Assembly (NCBI RefSeq): GCF_027580225.2
Contig: NC_073356.2
Span: 7,347,001-7,411,000 of the forward strand
Direction: 5' to 3'
Length of the DNA: 64,000 nt
DNA from: Misgurnus anguillicaudatus
Taxonomy: Eukaryota > Chordata > Actinopteri > Cypriniformes > Cobitidae
Numbering within the stretch: position 1 is the first letter of the stretch; each line of letters starts with the position of its first letter. A program made the translations under genes and the position numbers. This document shows positions 24,282 to 35,780 of the stretch, piece by piece. The notes beneath the pieces were generated by a model. That model saw nothing but the letters and a program-made list of their open reading frames with translations, did not search any database and had not been told where the DNA came from.

Positions 24282-25430
24282 TTACTTTCTCAAACTGAAG
24301 AAACTATTCAAACAAAAAACGTAGATAATGACCTATCACAGCACCTAAAATACACACTTTCCCTTTCATCTTCATATTAATATTACCATAATAACTTGTT
24401 ATAGAAAAAGTAAGAATTTGTAAAATGAATAAAGTTTATTTATTAATGATAAAAATTGTAACTCAGCTCAAATGATGTTGCCTACAGAAATGATTGATGT
24501 ATTGGGTTATACAAACTCAACCAAACCCTTGATTTTCAAAGCAAAGTAAATGAATTTCTCATCCCACAGAACAAAATTGTGTGAACAGCTGACGGCTGAT
24601 CCTTAATCAGCATTTTCCTCTGAGACACTCGCTGCGTCTCTGCCCAGATGTGACAGTTTTGTCCATTGTGCTCTGAGCTTTGATGGAAATCCTGTTCCGA
24701 AACATCTTAGAAAGAGAGCTGTGATTGTTTGCCAGGTCTCACCACCTTCACCCGCCTCTCATTTTCATTCACCTCCCATTCAGCCGTTCAGCCTGCAGCT
24801 CCATAAATGCCAAAATCTGCATGGCCTCTACAGAACACAGGCAGAAAGCCTGAAGGGTTCGAACCCCAGAGAGCAGAGGAAAAAGAAGATAGGGTTCAAA
24901 GGAAAATACCAATTAAGGCTCAGTTCAAACACATAGAAGCTATTGAATAGTTCCTATTTGTTCAGCAAAAAATGAATGAAAGTGTTTTTATTTGTGACCT
25001 GCTGCTACCCTTCAAATACTATTCAAGGTTGTGTCCTAATGACTGGCATCAGAGTCCTGCATGCGGGCTTGTACTCGACGACTAAACTGATGGTATTTAA
25101 TGCAACGGGCGTGAACACTGATAGGCAGCTATTTGTAAACGGTCTTGTGCGTATGTGTGTTCTCTCTCTGTCTGAGGACCATTAAAGGTTTCTAATTACG
25201 TTGTGGTTCGGGTCACAGTCTTTATGTCAAGTGGGTCAGGTACAGAATTCAATTAATGCTGCTTCCAAATAACAAGTGTAAATGCATTTACTAGAAATAT
25301 AAATTCATAAAGCTTGTGTTCATCTGTGAAGATTAACTTGTTGGACAAAACACAAAGCTTATTGTTTGCCCTATTCCAAAAGTCTGTGGGGAAATGAATG
25401 GACTTTTTTTGCAAGGGAACCATTCTCCTG
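24282..25430. other. Intronic DNA; repeat-free island 24540-24960
   Basis: The island has balanced composition and no repeat structure, and includes GGGTTCGAACCCC at 24858 without any tRNA fold around it. It might be conserved non-coding sequence; there is no evidence beyond composition. Confidence 0.25.
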
Positions 25431-25489
25431 CTAACTTGGCCTACAAAAATACTGTATGTCATCTCTGTTGCACTTTATATGCTATCAGG

Positions 25490-25695
25490 ATCAGTACTCT
25501 TTTTAAAAAGGACACCTTTGCATCTAAAGGGTTCACATACATTTTGGTGTGAACGAGTGCATATTAGTACTTCAAGTGCACATACAGTATTGGTACCAAA
25601 TGCATATCTGTACCTAAGTGGTATATATTAGGAGCCTATTAAAAGGTACTGTCCCAATGCTTGGGAACATTTTTGAATTTTTTTTGGACAGTGTA
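25490..25695. mobile_element. GGTACTGT...TGTACC MITE relative
   Basis: It contains GGTACCAAATGCATATCTGTACC and AAAAGGTACTGTCCCAATG, matching the style of the element at 42967-43350. The boundaries are unclear. Confidence 0.45.
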
Positions 25696-25775
25696 GATCC
25701 ATCACACACATACAGTTTATGCCAGGGTTTCGTGGCAGCAGCAGCCATTGCAATAAGGTTTAGTGGTTTATCGCA

Positions 25776-26310
25776 GAGGTGGGGACTAGTCACACACGGT
25801 CAAGTCCAAGCAAGTCTCAAGTCTTAAAGGGATACTTCACCGATTTAGCATTCAGCTTTGTATCTGTAGAAACCCGGCAGTATTACTGAATGACCATGTT
25901 TCCCTCCCTCATTTCCCCCTGAGAGGAGAGATATCTGCATTTTGGTTCTGCAAAAAAGTCCTCCGATGATGTAATATGACGATTTTTGCATCATCGGAGG
26001 ACTTTTTTGCAGAACCAAAATGCAGATATCTCTCCTCTCAGGGGGAAATGATGGAGGGAAACATGGTCATTCAGTAATACTGCCGGGTTTCTACAGATAC
26101 AAAGCTGAATGCTAAATCGGTGAAGTATCCCTTTAACCATCAAGTCTCGAGTCAAGTCTCAAGTCACATCTCAGACAAATCAAGCAAGTCAAGTCAAGGG
26201 TTCACCCTAACAAGTCAAGTCGAGTCCTGATAAGTTTCAAGTCAAGTCACAGTATTAAAATAAATAGGGGTAATTTTTTTCGATAGGTCTAAAATTAGCA
26301 TTAGGTACAG
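25776..26310. repeat. AAGTC-rich repeat split by a TTAA hairpin element
   Basis: It begins GAGGTGGGGACTAGTCACAC and consists of many AAGTC/CAAGTC words before 25824 and after 26136. The insertion at 25828-26132 separates them. Confidence 0.7.
25828..26132. mobile_element. Near-perfect 305-bp palindrome flanked by TTAA
   Basis: The arms 25828-25971 and 25989-26132 (144 bp each) pair with a single mismatch that I can find (CCCTC versus CCATC). The loop is 17 nt. TTAA flanks both sides (25824-25827, 26133-26136), suggesting a TTAA-targeting non-autonomous element. No reading frame of note. Confidence 0.95.
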
Positions 26311-26657
26311 AAATCGAATCAAATGAATAATAACACTGTCTTTATTGTATAAATTAAATATAATTATTATTATTTTTTAGAGCTACAGAAGTGATTTTCT
26401 CTTTGACTTGGGTTGTTTGATTAACATTAATGACACAGACTTAAGTAGGTTAATTGAGGTTACTGTCTCAGAGACCAAAGACCAAATAAGCACAGGCTGG
26501 TTTCTGACTCTATAATTCACTTAAGACTCAAACAAATCTTTTTATTGGAAAAAGAATACTGTGGAGATCATTTTGTTTGTATGTGTCCTGTCAAGAACAG
26601 AAAGATTTTATGTTCACTTGTTTTTTTGAAACGCGTCTCTCTGTGTGTGCACTATTA

Positions 26658-26874
26658 AAGGCGGAGTCCACGATGTTTGAAAGCCAATGTTGATATTTGA
26701 AATCACCCAAACAAACACGCCCCTACCCCAATAGATTCTGGACCTTCTGTTGATAGACCCGCCCCACACATACGCAACCCGGCATTTGATTTGATTTGAT
26801 TGGCTATAAGTGTGTTTTGGTAGTCGGCCCGTCTCCTTTTCCAACGCGTTTTTCAAACATCGTGGACTCCGCCT
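26658..26874. mobile_element. TTAA-flanked MITE, AGGCGGAGTCCACGATG ends
   Basis: AGGCGGAGTCCACGATGTTT at the left and its exact mirror at 26855-26874. TTAA lies at 26654-26657 and 26875-26878. Confidence 0.93.
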
Positions 26875-26878
26875 TTAA

Positions 26879-27313
26879 AGGGATAGTTCACTTTAAAATG
26901 AAAATTCTGTCATCATTTACTCATCCTCATGTTGTTCGAAACCTGTATGAATTTATTTTTTCTGATGAACAAAAAAGAAGATTTTGTGAGAAATGATGGT
27001 AAACACACAGCAGTAAGTGACCATAGACTTGCATAGTAGGAAAAAAAAATATTTTGGAAGTATAGTGATAAATGACTAAGAAAATGTTTTGATAAATGAT
27101 GGTAAGCACACAGTTGATGGTACCCATTAAATTCCATCATATTTTTTTATTCCTACTATGGAAGTCTATGGTCACTTACTGCTGTGTGTTTACCATAATT
27201 TTTCAAAATATCTTCTTTTGTGTTCATCAGAAAAAAGAAATTCATACAGGTTTAGAACAACATAAGGATGAGTAAATGATGACAGAATTTTCATTTTAAA
27301 GTGAACTATCCCT
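26879..27313. mobile_element. TTAA-flanked MITE of the AGGGATAGTTCAC family
   Basis: AGGGATAGTTCACTTTAAAA is mirrored at 27294-27313. The interior pairs (CAGCAGTAAGTGACCATAGA with the sequence at about 27166-27185). It abuts the previous element: the TTAA at 26875-26878 serves both. The right TTAA is at 27314-27317. Confidence 0.92.
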
Positions 27314-27317
27314 TTAA

Positions 27318-28102
27318 GGACCTGTCGCGCACACAGACGGTGGGCGCAGCATAACTTTGTAGTTTTTAGTGTTCTCTTCGCCAAATGTATTTTAATGGAC
27401 TACAGTGTGAAGGACAGTAGTGCAATTCTCTCTATAGTCTACACAAGTGTTCTGCTTCTTGAAAGGTGTAGGGATGATCACGATCTGGACCAGACACATT
27501 CAACCGCACGCACGTGAATGTTAAGCCTTTGAAACACGTGCAAATTATAAAGTTTCGCTATGTCAATCCGCGAATCGAATGAATCACATGCGAGCCGAAC
27601 CGTGGGTCGTGGCCACGGATCAACTGCAAGCGCAATGCTTTTATTTTCCATACGCAGTCCACACAAACTTATTTGAGCCTTTTTCTTTAGGGTCAGAGAG
27701 TTGCTTCTAGTGTTAAAATTGCCCCCAGTGTTTGAATGTAATGTTTTAGCTCAAAATACCCATATATAATTAAACTAGCATATAGCATGTTGCCATGTTA
27801 TAGATGTGAGTAAAAATTTTCAATTTTTGGGTGTGTCCCTGTAAATGCGCATGAGCTGTTTCAAGAGCTTGTGCTTGAGCAAACACAACCACATGAGGGT
27901 CTCACGCAGTCAGTAGCATTGTTTTGCCATAGAGTTTGAACCAGTTTAAAAACATTAATGCATGTTTATTAACAGAGGATGAACACTGTTGGATAAAAAT
28001 AAAGAAATTTAGCTTAAAAAATACTTAAAAAACAAGAGTCAAGCAAACACTGATCACCATAATGTTGATTTGTTAAAATTTAAACTCTGTGCTGTCAATT
28101 AT
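27318..28102. other. Intronic DNA, nothing recognised
   Basis: No supported exon or repeat. Confidence 0.35.
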
Positions 28103-28119
28103 TCTCTCTCTCCCTCCCT

Positions 28120-28157
<38 letters not shown>
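28103..28157. repeat. (CT)n/(CCCT)n microsatellite
   Basis: CT run, CCCT tetranucleotides, then CT again. Confidence 0.95.
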
Positions 28158-28350
28158 GCACTAAATGCCGGTGCTGTGAGATCCCCGATAAGATCCCCTT
28201 TCTACATCACATGGGGAGCTTAATCTGAATGACCTACTTTTGTATATGCTTGCAGAAAATTGTTAACCAAAACGAAATTACTGTGTTGTTCTTTTTTATG
28301 TTTTCGAGGTTGATAGAAGCACTGGGGACCCGATTATAGCACTTTAACAT

Positions 28351-28756
28351 TAGGGCTGGAATGATAAATCTTGCGATTCTGCTTGCTTCTTAATGAATTA
28401 CGGTGATAGGACGCTACATCAAAAAGCCAGATGGCACTCTCGTGCAGAAACTCAATGTGTACTGCAGAAGAAGTGCCATTTACACACACAGTTTCAGGAA
28501 ATTTATATTGCTGTTATTCAATCCTTTTCAGGTATTTACATGATAATAATAATATTTATAATGATTAGGTTTGCCGATGTTGCTTTTTTAAATGCATGTT
28601 ATAAACGACTCAAACTTAGGCATTTTAATTTGATAAGGACTTCCTAAAGAGCATAAAATACATGAAAGAGCTGTTCATAATATTGCCTTGAGATAATCAT
28701 AATCAATATCAGATAGGTATTATTAGTATGAATCGCGATTAATCGTTTCAGCCTTA
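28351..28756. mobile_element. hAT-like MITE, TAGGGCTGGAATGAT ends
   Basis: The left end TAGGGCTGGAATGATAAATC faces GATTAATCGTTTCAGCCTTA at the right. The flanks tttaacat and attaacgt share 6 of 8 bases, compatible with a hAT target duplication. Confidence 0.65.
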
Positions 28757-30285
28757 TTAACGTGGGAAAAGTCAGATTTTCATGACATGTCCCTTTGAAG
28801 GTGAATTGGTCTTTTCAGTTGCTTTGTTCTGCTTGAAATTTGCTCCTGGTAAAGTAAAAACTTTTTCTGCATGTTTCAATTACCGGGCTCTCAAGATTTA
28901 CATTGACCGCTCAGACCAGTGGTGATAAATTCGACCAATTGTTTAGTCTGCTTTGGTGTTCAGAGTAAGGGTCCTGCGGACATGAAGCAGCACATAATGT
29001 CTCACATCATTACTGTTACATTAAGGTAACAGTAAATTCACACTATGAGCTATCAAACTTTCAACAAGATTCATAAATATATGTATATCTCTTGCACCAA
29101 AGTATAGTACTGCATTAAATAAACATTTTCATAATAGATTAATCTGACGATTCATTATAATTCATTGCATAAGGTAGGCAAATTATTTATATCACTTTTG
29201 TTTGTCCGACCAGATGAGTGGGAGTGTTAGAAAAACCTGTTTGCAAACATCCATTTTTTTCTACAGTCGTTTAACTGCAACATGATCTCACGGGAAATCT
29301 ATGGTGCAGTTTGACCAATTGTTGAGACACAAAATTTGATCTGGTGTTACAAATGTCCACAGGAGAATCAATACACCGAAATTAAACATAATCAATCAGT
29401 TAAATATATAAACATGTAAATGCATTTTATTGTTGAGAGTCTAGTATCTATTTATTTTTACCAACAAATACCAACACAAACTAATGATGTTGCCCTTGTA
29501 AAACAAAGCACAGTGAGCAACAGTGGCAGACCTTATTGATGGTAGAGTTTGAAACATTGGAAGAAAATGAAGTTGAAACTTGCCTCCGCTGTGACTATGA
29601 TAAGATGGTGCGCTGTGGCCGTGGGTCTCGCTCTCAGCGGGATGATGGAAATGCAGCACTGCTCCTAATCTTCTAATATATGTTCTCTCGTCCTTGGCCA
29701 GGGCACATGGGAGAAAGATGAGGCCTTATCAGCGCTCATATATTTATGGAAAATATTTCTGCACTGACAATTTTCAACTCCATTTGAATCTCCACCCCTC
29801 TCTCTCTTTCTCTCTCTCTCTCTCTAGTCTCCTGCTCTCTTGTGTTTCTTACACGCTCTTTTCTTTTGTGTTCTCTCATAGGGCCTTCATATGAGTTGGT
29901 TTGAAGTCTAAATGCGTTTACTAGCAATATAAAGCTAACCTTAGGCTACAAATGAACTAAATCACGGCCTCTCGACATTAGCGTCATCACCACCAAGCTT
30001 CCGACAGCTCTTTAAAACTTTATTAAACACATTTTACATCCTGATAAGGAAATACTCTGTGGATAAATAGTTTTGGGGAATTTAATTGTGCCCATGTTGC
30101 ATTGTTTTTGAGATCTGCGTGATGACGTTAAAAGTCCCTGACAAAGTCTGGTGTACCATGTAGCAACTTGTTAGCAACCGCACTTTTAAAGACGATTCAA
30201 ACTATTAAAAAGTCACCAGTGAGGGTATTACTGGTGTGTTTTATGTCGTAGAATAAAACTAGAATATATTTTGGGCTTATGTTAA
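28757..30285. other. Intronic DNA with a CT tract and a foldback-end fragment
   Basis: A (CT)n tract lies at about 29796-29826. At 29278-29291 there is CAACATGATCTCAC, identical to the left terminus of foldback F3, but without the rest of an element. No coding sequence is supported. Confidence 0.45.
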
Positions 30286-31336
30286 AGGTAGAATAGGCAG
30301 GACTTAAAATACTTTTTTCAAAAAGTGTTTAAACTGTCTTTATATACCAAAACATAAGTAAAATGTAAGTACTCTGAAAAAGAGAGTATAAAACTCGAGT
30401 GTCTGTGGGCCTCTCACGACTGTTTTAAACACGGCTAATTATTTCCATTCGGGACAAAAAAATGATTGACTTGCGCGACTGTCACTCTCTCTCGCGACCA
30501 TGGCACCACCCCTGTTGCTACAGGATCTGCGCACACCCGATTGATTTGAACGAGGCACTCTAGGAAGAGCAAAAGTATGGCAGAGAAAGAGCATTCAGAA
30601 CTCACAGTACCTGCATATGCAGTCAGCGAAGGCAAAAAAGGAATAAACAAAGAAATCAAAAGGGAGTAAATATCGCGTGGCTTTTCCTCGAGTCGACGAT
30701 GCGGTAGCAGTATTGTCTCCGGAGTGTAGTCCTCATCAGAGTCAACAATGCTTTCATCACGGAAACTCTTACATGCAAAACACAGTTTTATGTTATGAAT
30801 CTTCCACGAAATTCACCTTCATCACAGTGTAACTGATAGTAATGAAAAAACTTGTATCAATGCAATCTGTTTTTAGCTTTGTCTTATAAATATAACTAGC
30901 CCGTTTGTTACCAAATCAAGCAAAATATATTTTAAACTTTACCAGTATCGATATGCTAGCTTAATAGTGAGTACTAAAAGCCATCATTTTTGTTTATATT
31001 CATAGTTATAAAGTTAGGTGTATTATTACATGTGATTCGGACATGATTACTACATGCACCGCGCTCCTTCCTCTCTGCTCGTCTCAGGTAAACGCTTCTT
31101 CCAGCGCGTTCTTTGTGTTTTGGGGGCGTGGCTTTAGAAGAAACCCAGAAGGGAGGGGGTGGAGTGAATGGAAATAATGAGCTGTGTTTAAAACAGTCGT
31201 GAGAGGTCTACAGACACTCGATTTTTATACTCTCTTTTTCTGAGTACTTACATTTTACTTATGTATTGGTATATAAAGACAGTTTAAACAAATTTGGAAA
31301 AACGTGTTTTTAGACTTTTTAGACTTAAACCTGCCT
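30286..31336. mobile_element. TTAA-flanked inverted-repeat element, copy 2 (both ends present)
   Basis: TTAA lies at 30282-30285 and 31337-31340. The left end is AGGTAGAATAGGCAGGACTT. The right end reads AAACCTGCCTTTAA and appears to have lost a few bases compared with copy 1. Long inverted repeats (AAACTGTCTTTATATACC... and its mirror near 31215-31288) flank a unique centre of about 780 bp. Nearly identical to 15777-16782. Confidence 0.8.
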
Positions 31337-31644
31337 TTAACCCAAGATCTAATTAAAAGAGTTTAACCAAAACCACGATGGAACCGGAAGTGCTAAAATG
31401 CTAATTTGCTTCAGGGTTTTGCCTACAAAAATACGTCCTCCCTGTATTAAAAATAAATGCAAAAAGTACCCCCCCCCAAAAAAAAAAATTTACTTATTAT
31501 ACAGTATATTGAGCTAAATAGCATTATTTACCCAAATACTTAAACATACAAAACATACCAAATTTACGTCTTTGTTTGATAAATGCCACGGAGAAACATC
31601 AGTGAAGAGTTTTGTTTAAATTAAAAAAATATGCAATGATAATA

Positions 31645-33310
31645 GTCCCTTTCACGAATCCAGTCTTTACTGGTAAATTGCAATTAACTGATTATGTGTG
31701 AACAGAACCTGTCTGGTAAAGCAGTCCTGACAATTTACCAGTAAGAGAGGTTGTAAGATAACCAGTAATTTCCTAGTAAGCGCTATGTGTGAATGGAGAA
31801 CAAGGATTACCTGCATTAGAATGGACGACGTCAGAACACAACTGCTTTTGACCAATTATAACATTTTGATACAGATGACACGTTTACCCACGGACGTTTA
31901 CAGACGTTTCCACACACACACTGCTTAAAGTCGAGCACACCTAAAGTTAACCTCCACATTTCTTCACCAAAGTTGTTTAAAACAGCTTACTGTCTATTTG
32001 CCGAATAGCCCACGTCCTAAGCACACCCTCTGTGAAGCCTAATGTGTTTGAAGTCACCTAATGCACTTTTTTTTGTCACAAGCGACTGCACGACTGTTGA
32101 CATTTGCCCAGAGCCGGCGCCAGACCATAACTAACAGGGGGGCACTCGGCTTCCAACAGGGGGGCACGCAATAGCAACAATAACCTGCAAAAACAAGACA
32201 TTAAAACAACAAATACAGCAAGCACACACTCATACAACTAGTACAGACTGTCAGCTCATTTCCCGTATAAAGTGCAAAAGACCACAAACTATGCGCAAAA
32301 CTATTGAACTTCGACCGCGGCGTGAGCGCAAGCTGAGCTCCGCTGCGCTCGCGCTTGGCTCGACGCAACAACAAACCGCCCTCGGGAGGCGCAAGCCATT
32401 GAAATGAATGCGTTTCATAGCGCAGCGCACACCGCGTCCTAGCTTTAAAAAAGCTGCTTTACCATAATCACGTCGTAATGCTGTTAACGGTCTATAGCCA
32501 CACTTCACATTTAAGCTTACGTAATTTAAAACAACGCTAACTTGCCTTTAAAATAGCTGAAGACGGCGTGTAAGAACATTAAACTTCCTTAAAACAGTGT
32601 CCTGTAGATTTGTAAATTCCACCTCGACCTCTAATCTCTGAGTTTGAGCCCGTCTGTGTTTGCATGAAGATGAAGCAGGCGGTGCTGGTTCGTTCTAAAT
32701 GTTCTAATATCCATATTTTACACAATCCATAAAATGCCGCTAAAAAAAAAACGTTGCTAGTATCAAGTCACAAATATGCTAAAGACGTAAAACGGGTGAG
32801 ACGCGGCAATACATCCAATCAGAGAAACTGGTCTATTTTAATTAAAGAAAACATATATCAACTATATTTTCCTCATTTGATTACATCACACGCCATGAAA
32901 CATACGATGTTTAATTTATTTTAATTATTCTTGCTATCTATTAAAGTAATAAAAAACTTTGTAGGGGGGGCACACCAACCTGTTTGGGGGGGCACTGCCT
33001 GCGAATGCCCCCCCCTTGACGCCGGCCCTGCATTTGCCACAGAAGTGAAAACAGCGGACCGTGGATATAAAGTTAGAACTCACCATTGTTTACAAATACA
33101 ACACTGTGCTCACCGTGCAGCAGTTTAGAGGTAACTTCTGCTTTCTCACTAAGTTTACCGGTATTTTGTTACTGATGTGTGAATGATATCTTGATATCTG
33201 GTAAAAAGACGGAACGTCACTGCTTGTGTGAACAGCACATTTTTGTATTTACTAGTAAAGTCATTCTGGTAAATTAGTAATTCGCCGAAATAACTGTGTG
33301 AAAGAGGCTA
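31645..33310. mobile_element. Inverted-repeat DNA element interrupted by a hAT
   Basis: The left end (CCCTTTCACGAATCCAG, TACTGGTAAATT, TTACCAGTAA) mirrors the right end (CTGGTAAATTAGTAATTCG, GTGTGAAAGAGGCT). The middle carries the 922-bp hAT at 32109-33030. Confidence 0.65.
32109..33030. mobile_element. hAT non-autonomous element, 922 bp, perfect 8-bp TSD
   Basis: Flanked by catttgcc at 32101-32108 and 33031-33038. The ends are CAGAGCCGGCGCCA and, inverted, CAGGGCCGGCGTCA. A GGGGGGCAC motif is repeated just inside both ends. No transposase is encoded. Confidence 0.95.
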
Positions 33311-34046
33311 ATGGCAAAGAACCAAAACTTCACTGGTGTTTATGTAAGGAGAAAACCTAAACTCAACCGAGAGAATCCATTCTCCTCTGACACAGTAACA
33401 TAGCACTGCTAAACATTAACAGAGGATGAATATGGTTTAGAAACTAGCCAAACTGCAGGAACCAGCTTAAAAATAGGCAAGCGGGCAGTCAAGCAAGCAA
33501 GCAAGTAAGCAGTAAAATAATAGATTATTACATTTATCACATACCACAACAATACTATATTAATAACAGTTTATAATGATGTGAACTAATTTAGTTGACT
33601 TTATAAATATCATTGAAATAGTAAATAAATTGTTAGAGATGTTTGAAGTGTCAAAGTTGGTTTGGCGATCTTGTTGCTCTGACCTCCCTTCTATCTTCTG
33701 CCACCTGTCAGGGCCTGAAAATGGCCTCCAAAAAAGTCTGTGAAAAAAAGTCAGTTGAGAGGAGACAGGCTTGTACATGCACACGGAGGAAGAGGAGGCC
33801 AAAGAAATTAATCAGTTCTGTAAAATACAGAGTGCCGGGTGCGAGCAGAGATGAGATTGGATGTTGGAGGTGTTTGTAAGGTCTAGTCTGGGCATTATTG
33901 TTACTACAGTATTTCAAGGTGTATTTCTTGAAAAACTTGATGGTGGCTTTTAACATCTTATTTGGCCGAGATTTTTGAAACAAACTCCAATCTTTTAATT
34001 TAAAATAGGATATTAATTTGACAAGTAATAGAAATAGAAAAACCTT
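33311..34046. other. Intronic DNA, nothing recognised
   Basis: A short CAAG tandem lies at 33490-33510. Open frames at 33560-34106 overlap on opposite strands and have no family motif. Confidence 0.35.
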
Positions 34047-34050
34047 TCGG

Positions 34051-34330
34051 TAACACTTTACAATAAGGTTGTAAACATTAGCAAATGCATTAACATAAAC
34101 AAACAATCAAACAATCAATAATGTTGTTTTTATTATGTATTAATTATTGTTAGATTTAGTTAATGTCAGTACAGTTAATCATGTTCATTTATGGTGCATT
34201 ATTTTATGTTAACAGTTGCAACGCTTGATTTTATAAATTGCCATGAACTAAGATTAATAAATGCTGTAGAAGTATTGTTCATGGTTAGTTCAAGTAAATT
34301 AATGCATCATGTAAATTAAATCTTTGAATA
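34051..34330 (+). repeat. GGTAACACTTT-type repeat, copy 2
   Basis: It starts GGTAACACTTTACAATAAGG. GAAGTATTGTTCATGGTTAG matches the inverse of the copy at 10196-10412. Confidence 0.65.
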
Positions 34331-35331
34331 AATAAAAAATATTTGTATAATATTCATGTGAATTAATCTTTGCAATAATAGCTTTGACTCGTTTTACCTC
34401 AACTGAAAAAGCAGCAAAACTCACAATTATTGTAATTTAACAGTTTTATTTGCAATGCAATGTACTCTATGTCTGCTGCAGGTGTGTTGTATTAGGACCG
34501 AGTTTGGGTACCCCGGCTCTACAGTATATCATTATGTAAAAACAAGATATTTAAAATCCCCCAAATCACGTCACATATATTAAAACATTCATCCAACTGG
34601 AAAATGAGAAGCCTATAATTGAGCTATTACTTTATAACACGAATCAATACTCCCCACAAAAGTAATTTCAAAGGTTTGTTATATTTTCATTACAATATTG
34701 TACATAAAAAGACCAGGAATGTGCAGTAAGAAAGTATATGAACTCACTTTAAGTTCAAATAATTTGAGCCGTATTCTCAGTCTGTTTAACCTTTCCTAAG
34801 GGTGGGATGATGTTTGGCCGTGAAATTCTTGAAGACGTCCATACCACACAGGCTTTAAATGTTATTATTCAGTCAGACTACATTACGCTGAACCTGCTGA
34901 TCTGAGCAGCCCATAAAACACAACTAATTATAACCCAACACAAACACAATGCAAGTCATTGAAAGGTGCTGAATGGCCCTTTTACTTCAAAGGTTCAGTT
35001 TTTAAAGTGAATGACTCTTTGATTTGTGACTGTCATAGTGCAGCACAGACGCTGATATTCATTCAAACCCTCATCTGCATACTGTCAGATGGACCTGTGA
35101 GGAGCTCCTTTTATCATCAGTGCTTTTTAAAGCTCGCTCTGTTCCATATGAGCGCTCATGCATACTAACCTGACAGTCAATGTGTGACCCTCAGGATCAT
35201 GCTCTCTAGAAACTTTCTTTAACAGGTTGTGTTTTCTGACATGCAAGTGACCAAATAAATTTAATATAAAAACGCAAAAAGTGTTTGGAATTTTACATAA
35301 GGAATCTGTTCTTTATATTCTAATATTGTGT
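34331..35331. other. Intronic DNA; repeat-free island 34780-35200
   Basis: The island has balanced composition and no repeat signature. No exon is supported. It is a weak candidate for conserved non-coding sequence. Confidence 0.25.
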
Positions 35332-35382
35332 TTAACTCATTTCCCACCAGCTTTTTTAAAAAATTTTTTGTGATTTTCACGC

Positions 35383-35551
35383 ACTGCAAGTCATGAACAC
35401 ACACACGCAGCTATCCCAGTGCCCGGGGAGTAATAAGGGTAAAGTGCCTTGCTCAAGGGCACCACAGTTGTAATCTGCCCGCCATGAGACTCAAACCAGC
35501 AACTCTCGGGTTTCAAGCCAGACTCTCTAACCAGTAGGCTACAACTGCCCC
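35383..35551 (-). mobile_element. tRNA-derived SINE, antisense
   Basis: On the minus strand: GGGGCAGTTGTAGCCTACTG (A-box-like head), then CTGGTTTGAGTCTC (B-box-like), then CCTTGAGCAAGGCAC, a conserved middle shared with the split SINE at 17929-19488. The tail is at about 35383. Confidence 0.75.
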
Positions 35552-35588
35552 TGGGTAGGTTAAATATGGGTAGGTTTCTTCAAAAATA

Positions 35589-35780
35589 CACTGTTAAAAA
35601 TTGCTGTAATTATGCAGCTGGTTGCCAGTAACTTACTGTAGAAGATAAAGACTGAACATGTTTCATGTTCATTTAACTTTGAACAAACTGCAAATAACAT
35701 AAATGTAAGACCTACAGTAAGTTACCTGCAGCTAGTTGCCAGTAATAATACAGTAATTTCTACAGAACTTTTTTACAGTG
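35589..35780. mobile_element. CACTGTAAAAA MITE, 192 bp
   Basis: CACTGTTAAAAATTGCTGTA faces TTTTTTACAGTG. The interior pairs through GCTGGTTGCCAGTAACTTAC and its mirror at about 35719-35745. Another copy enters the window at 63935. Confidence 0.88.

Noticed and set aside
24850..24880. GGGTTCGAACCCC, a tRNA T-loop/B-box match
   Set aside because: No acceptor stem, D arm or A-box at the right distance; the match is a chance palindrome.
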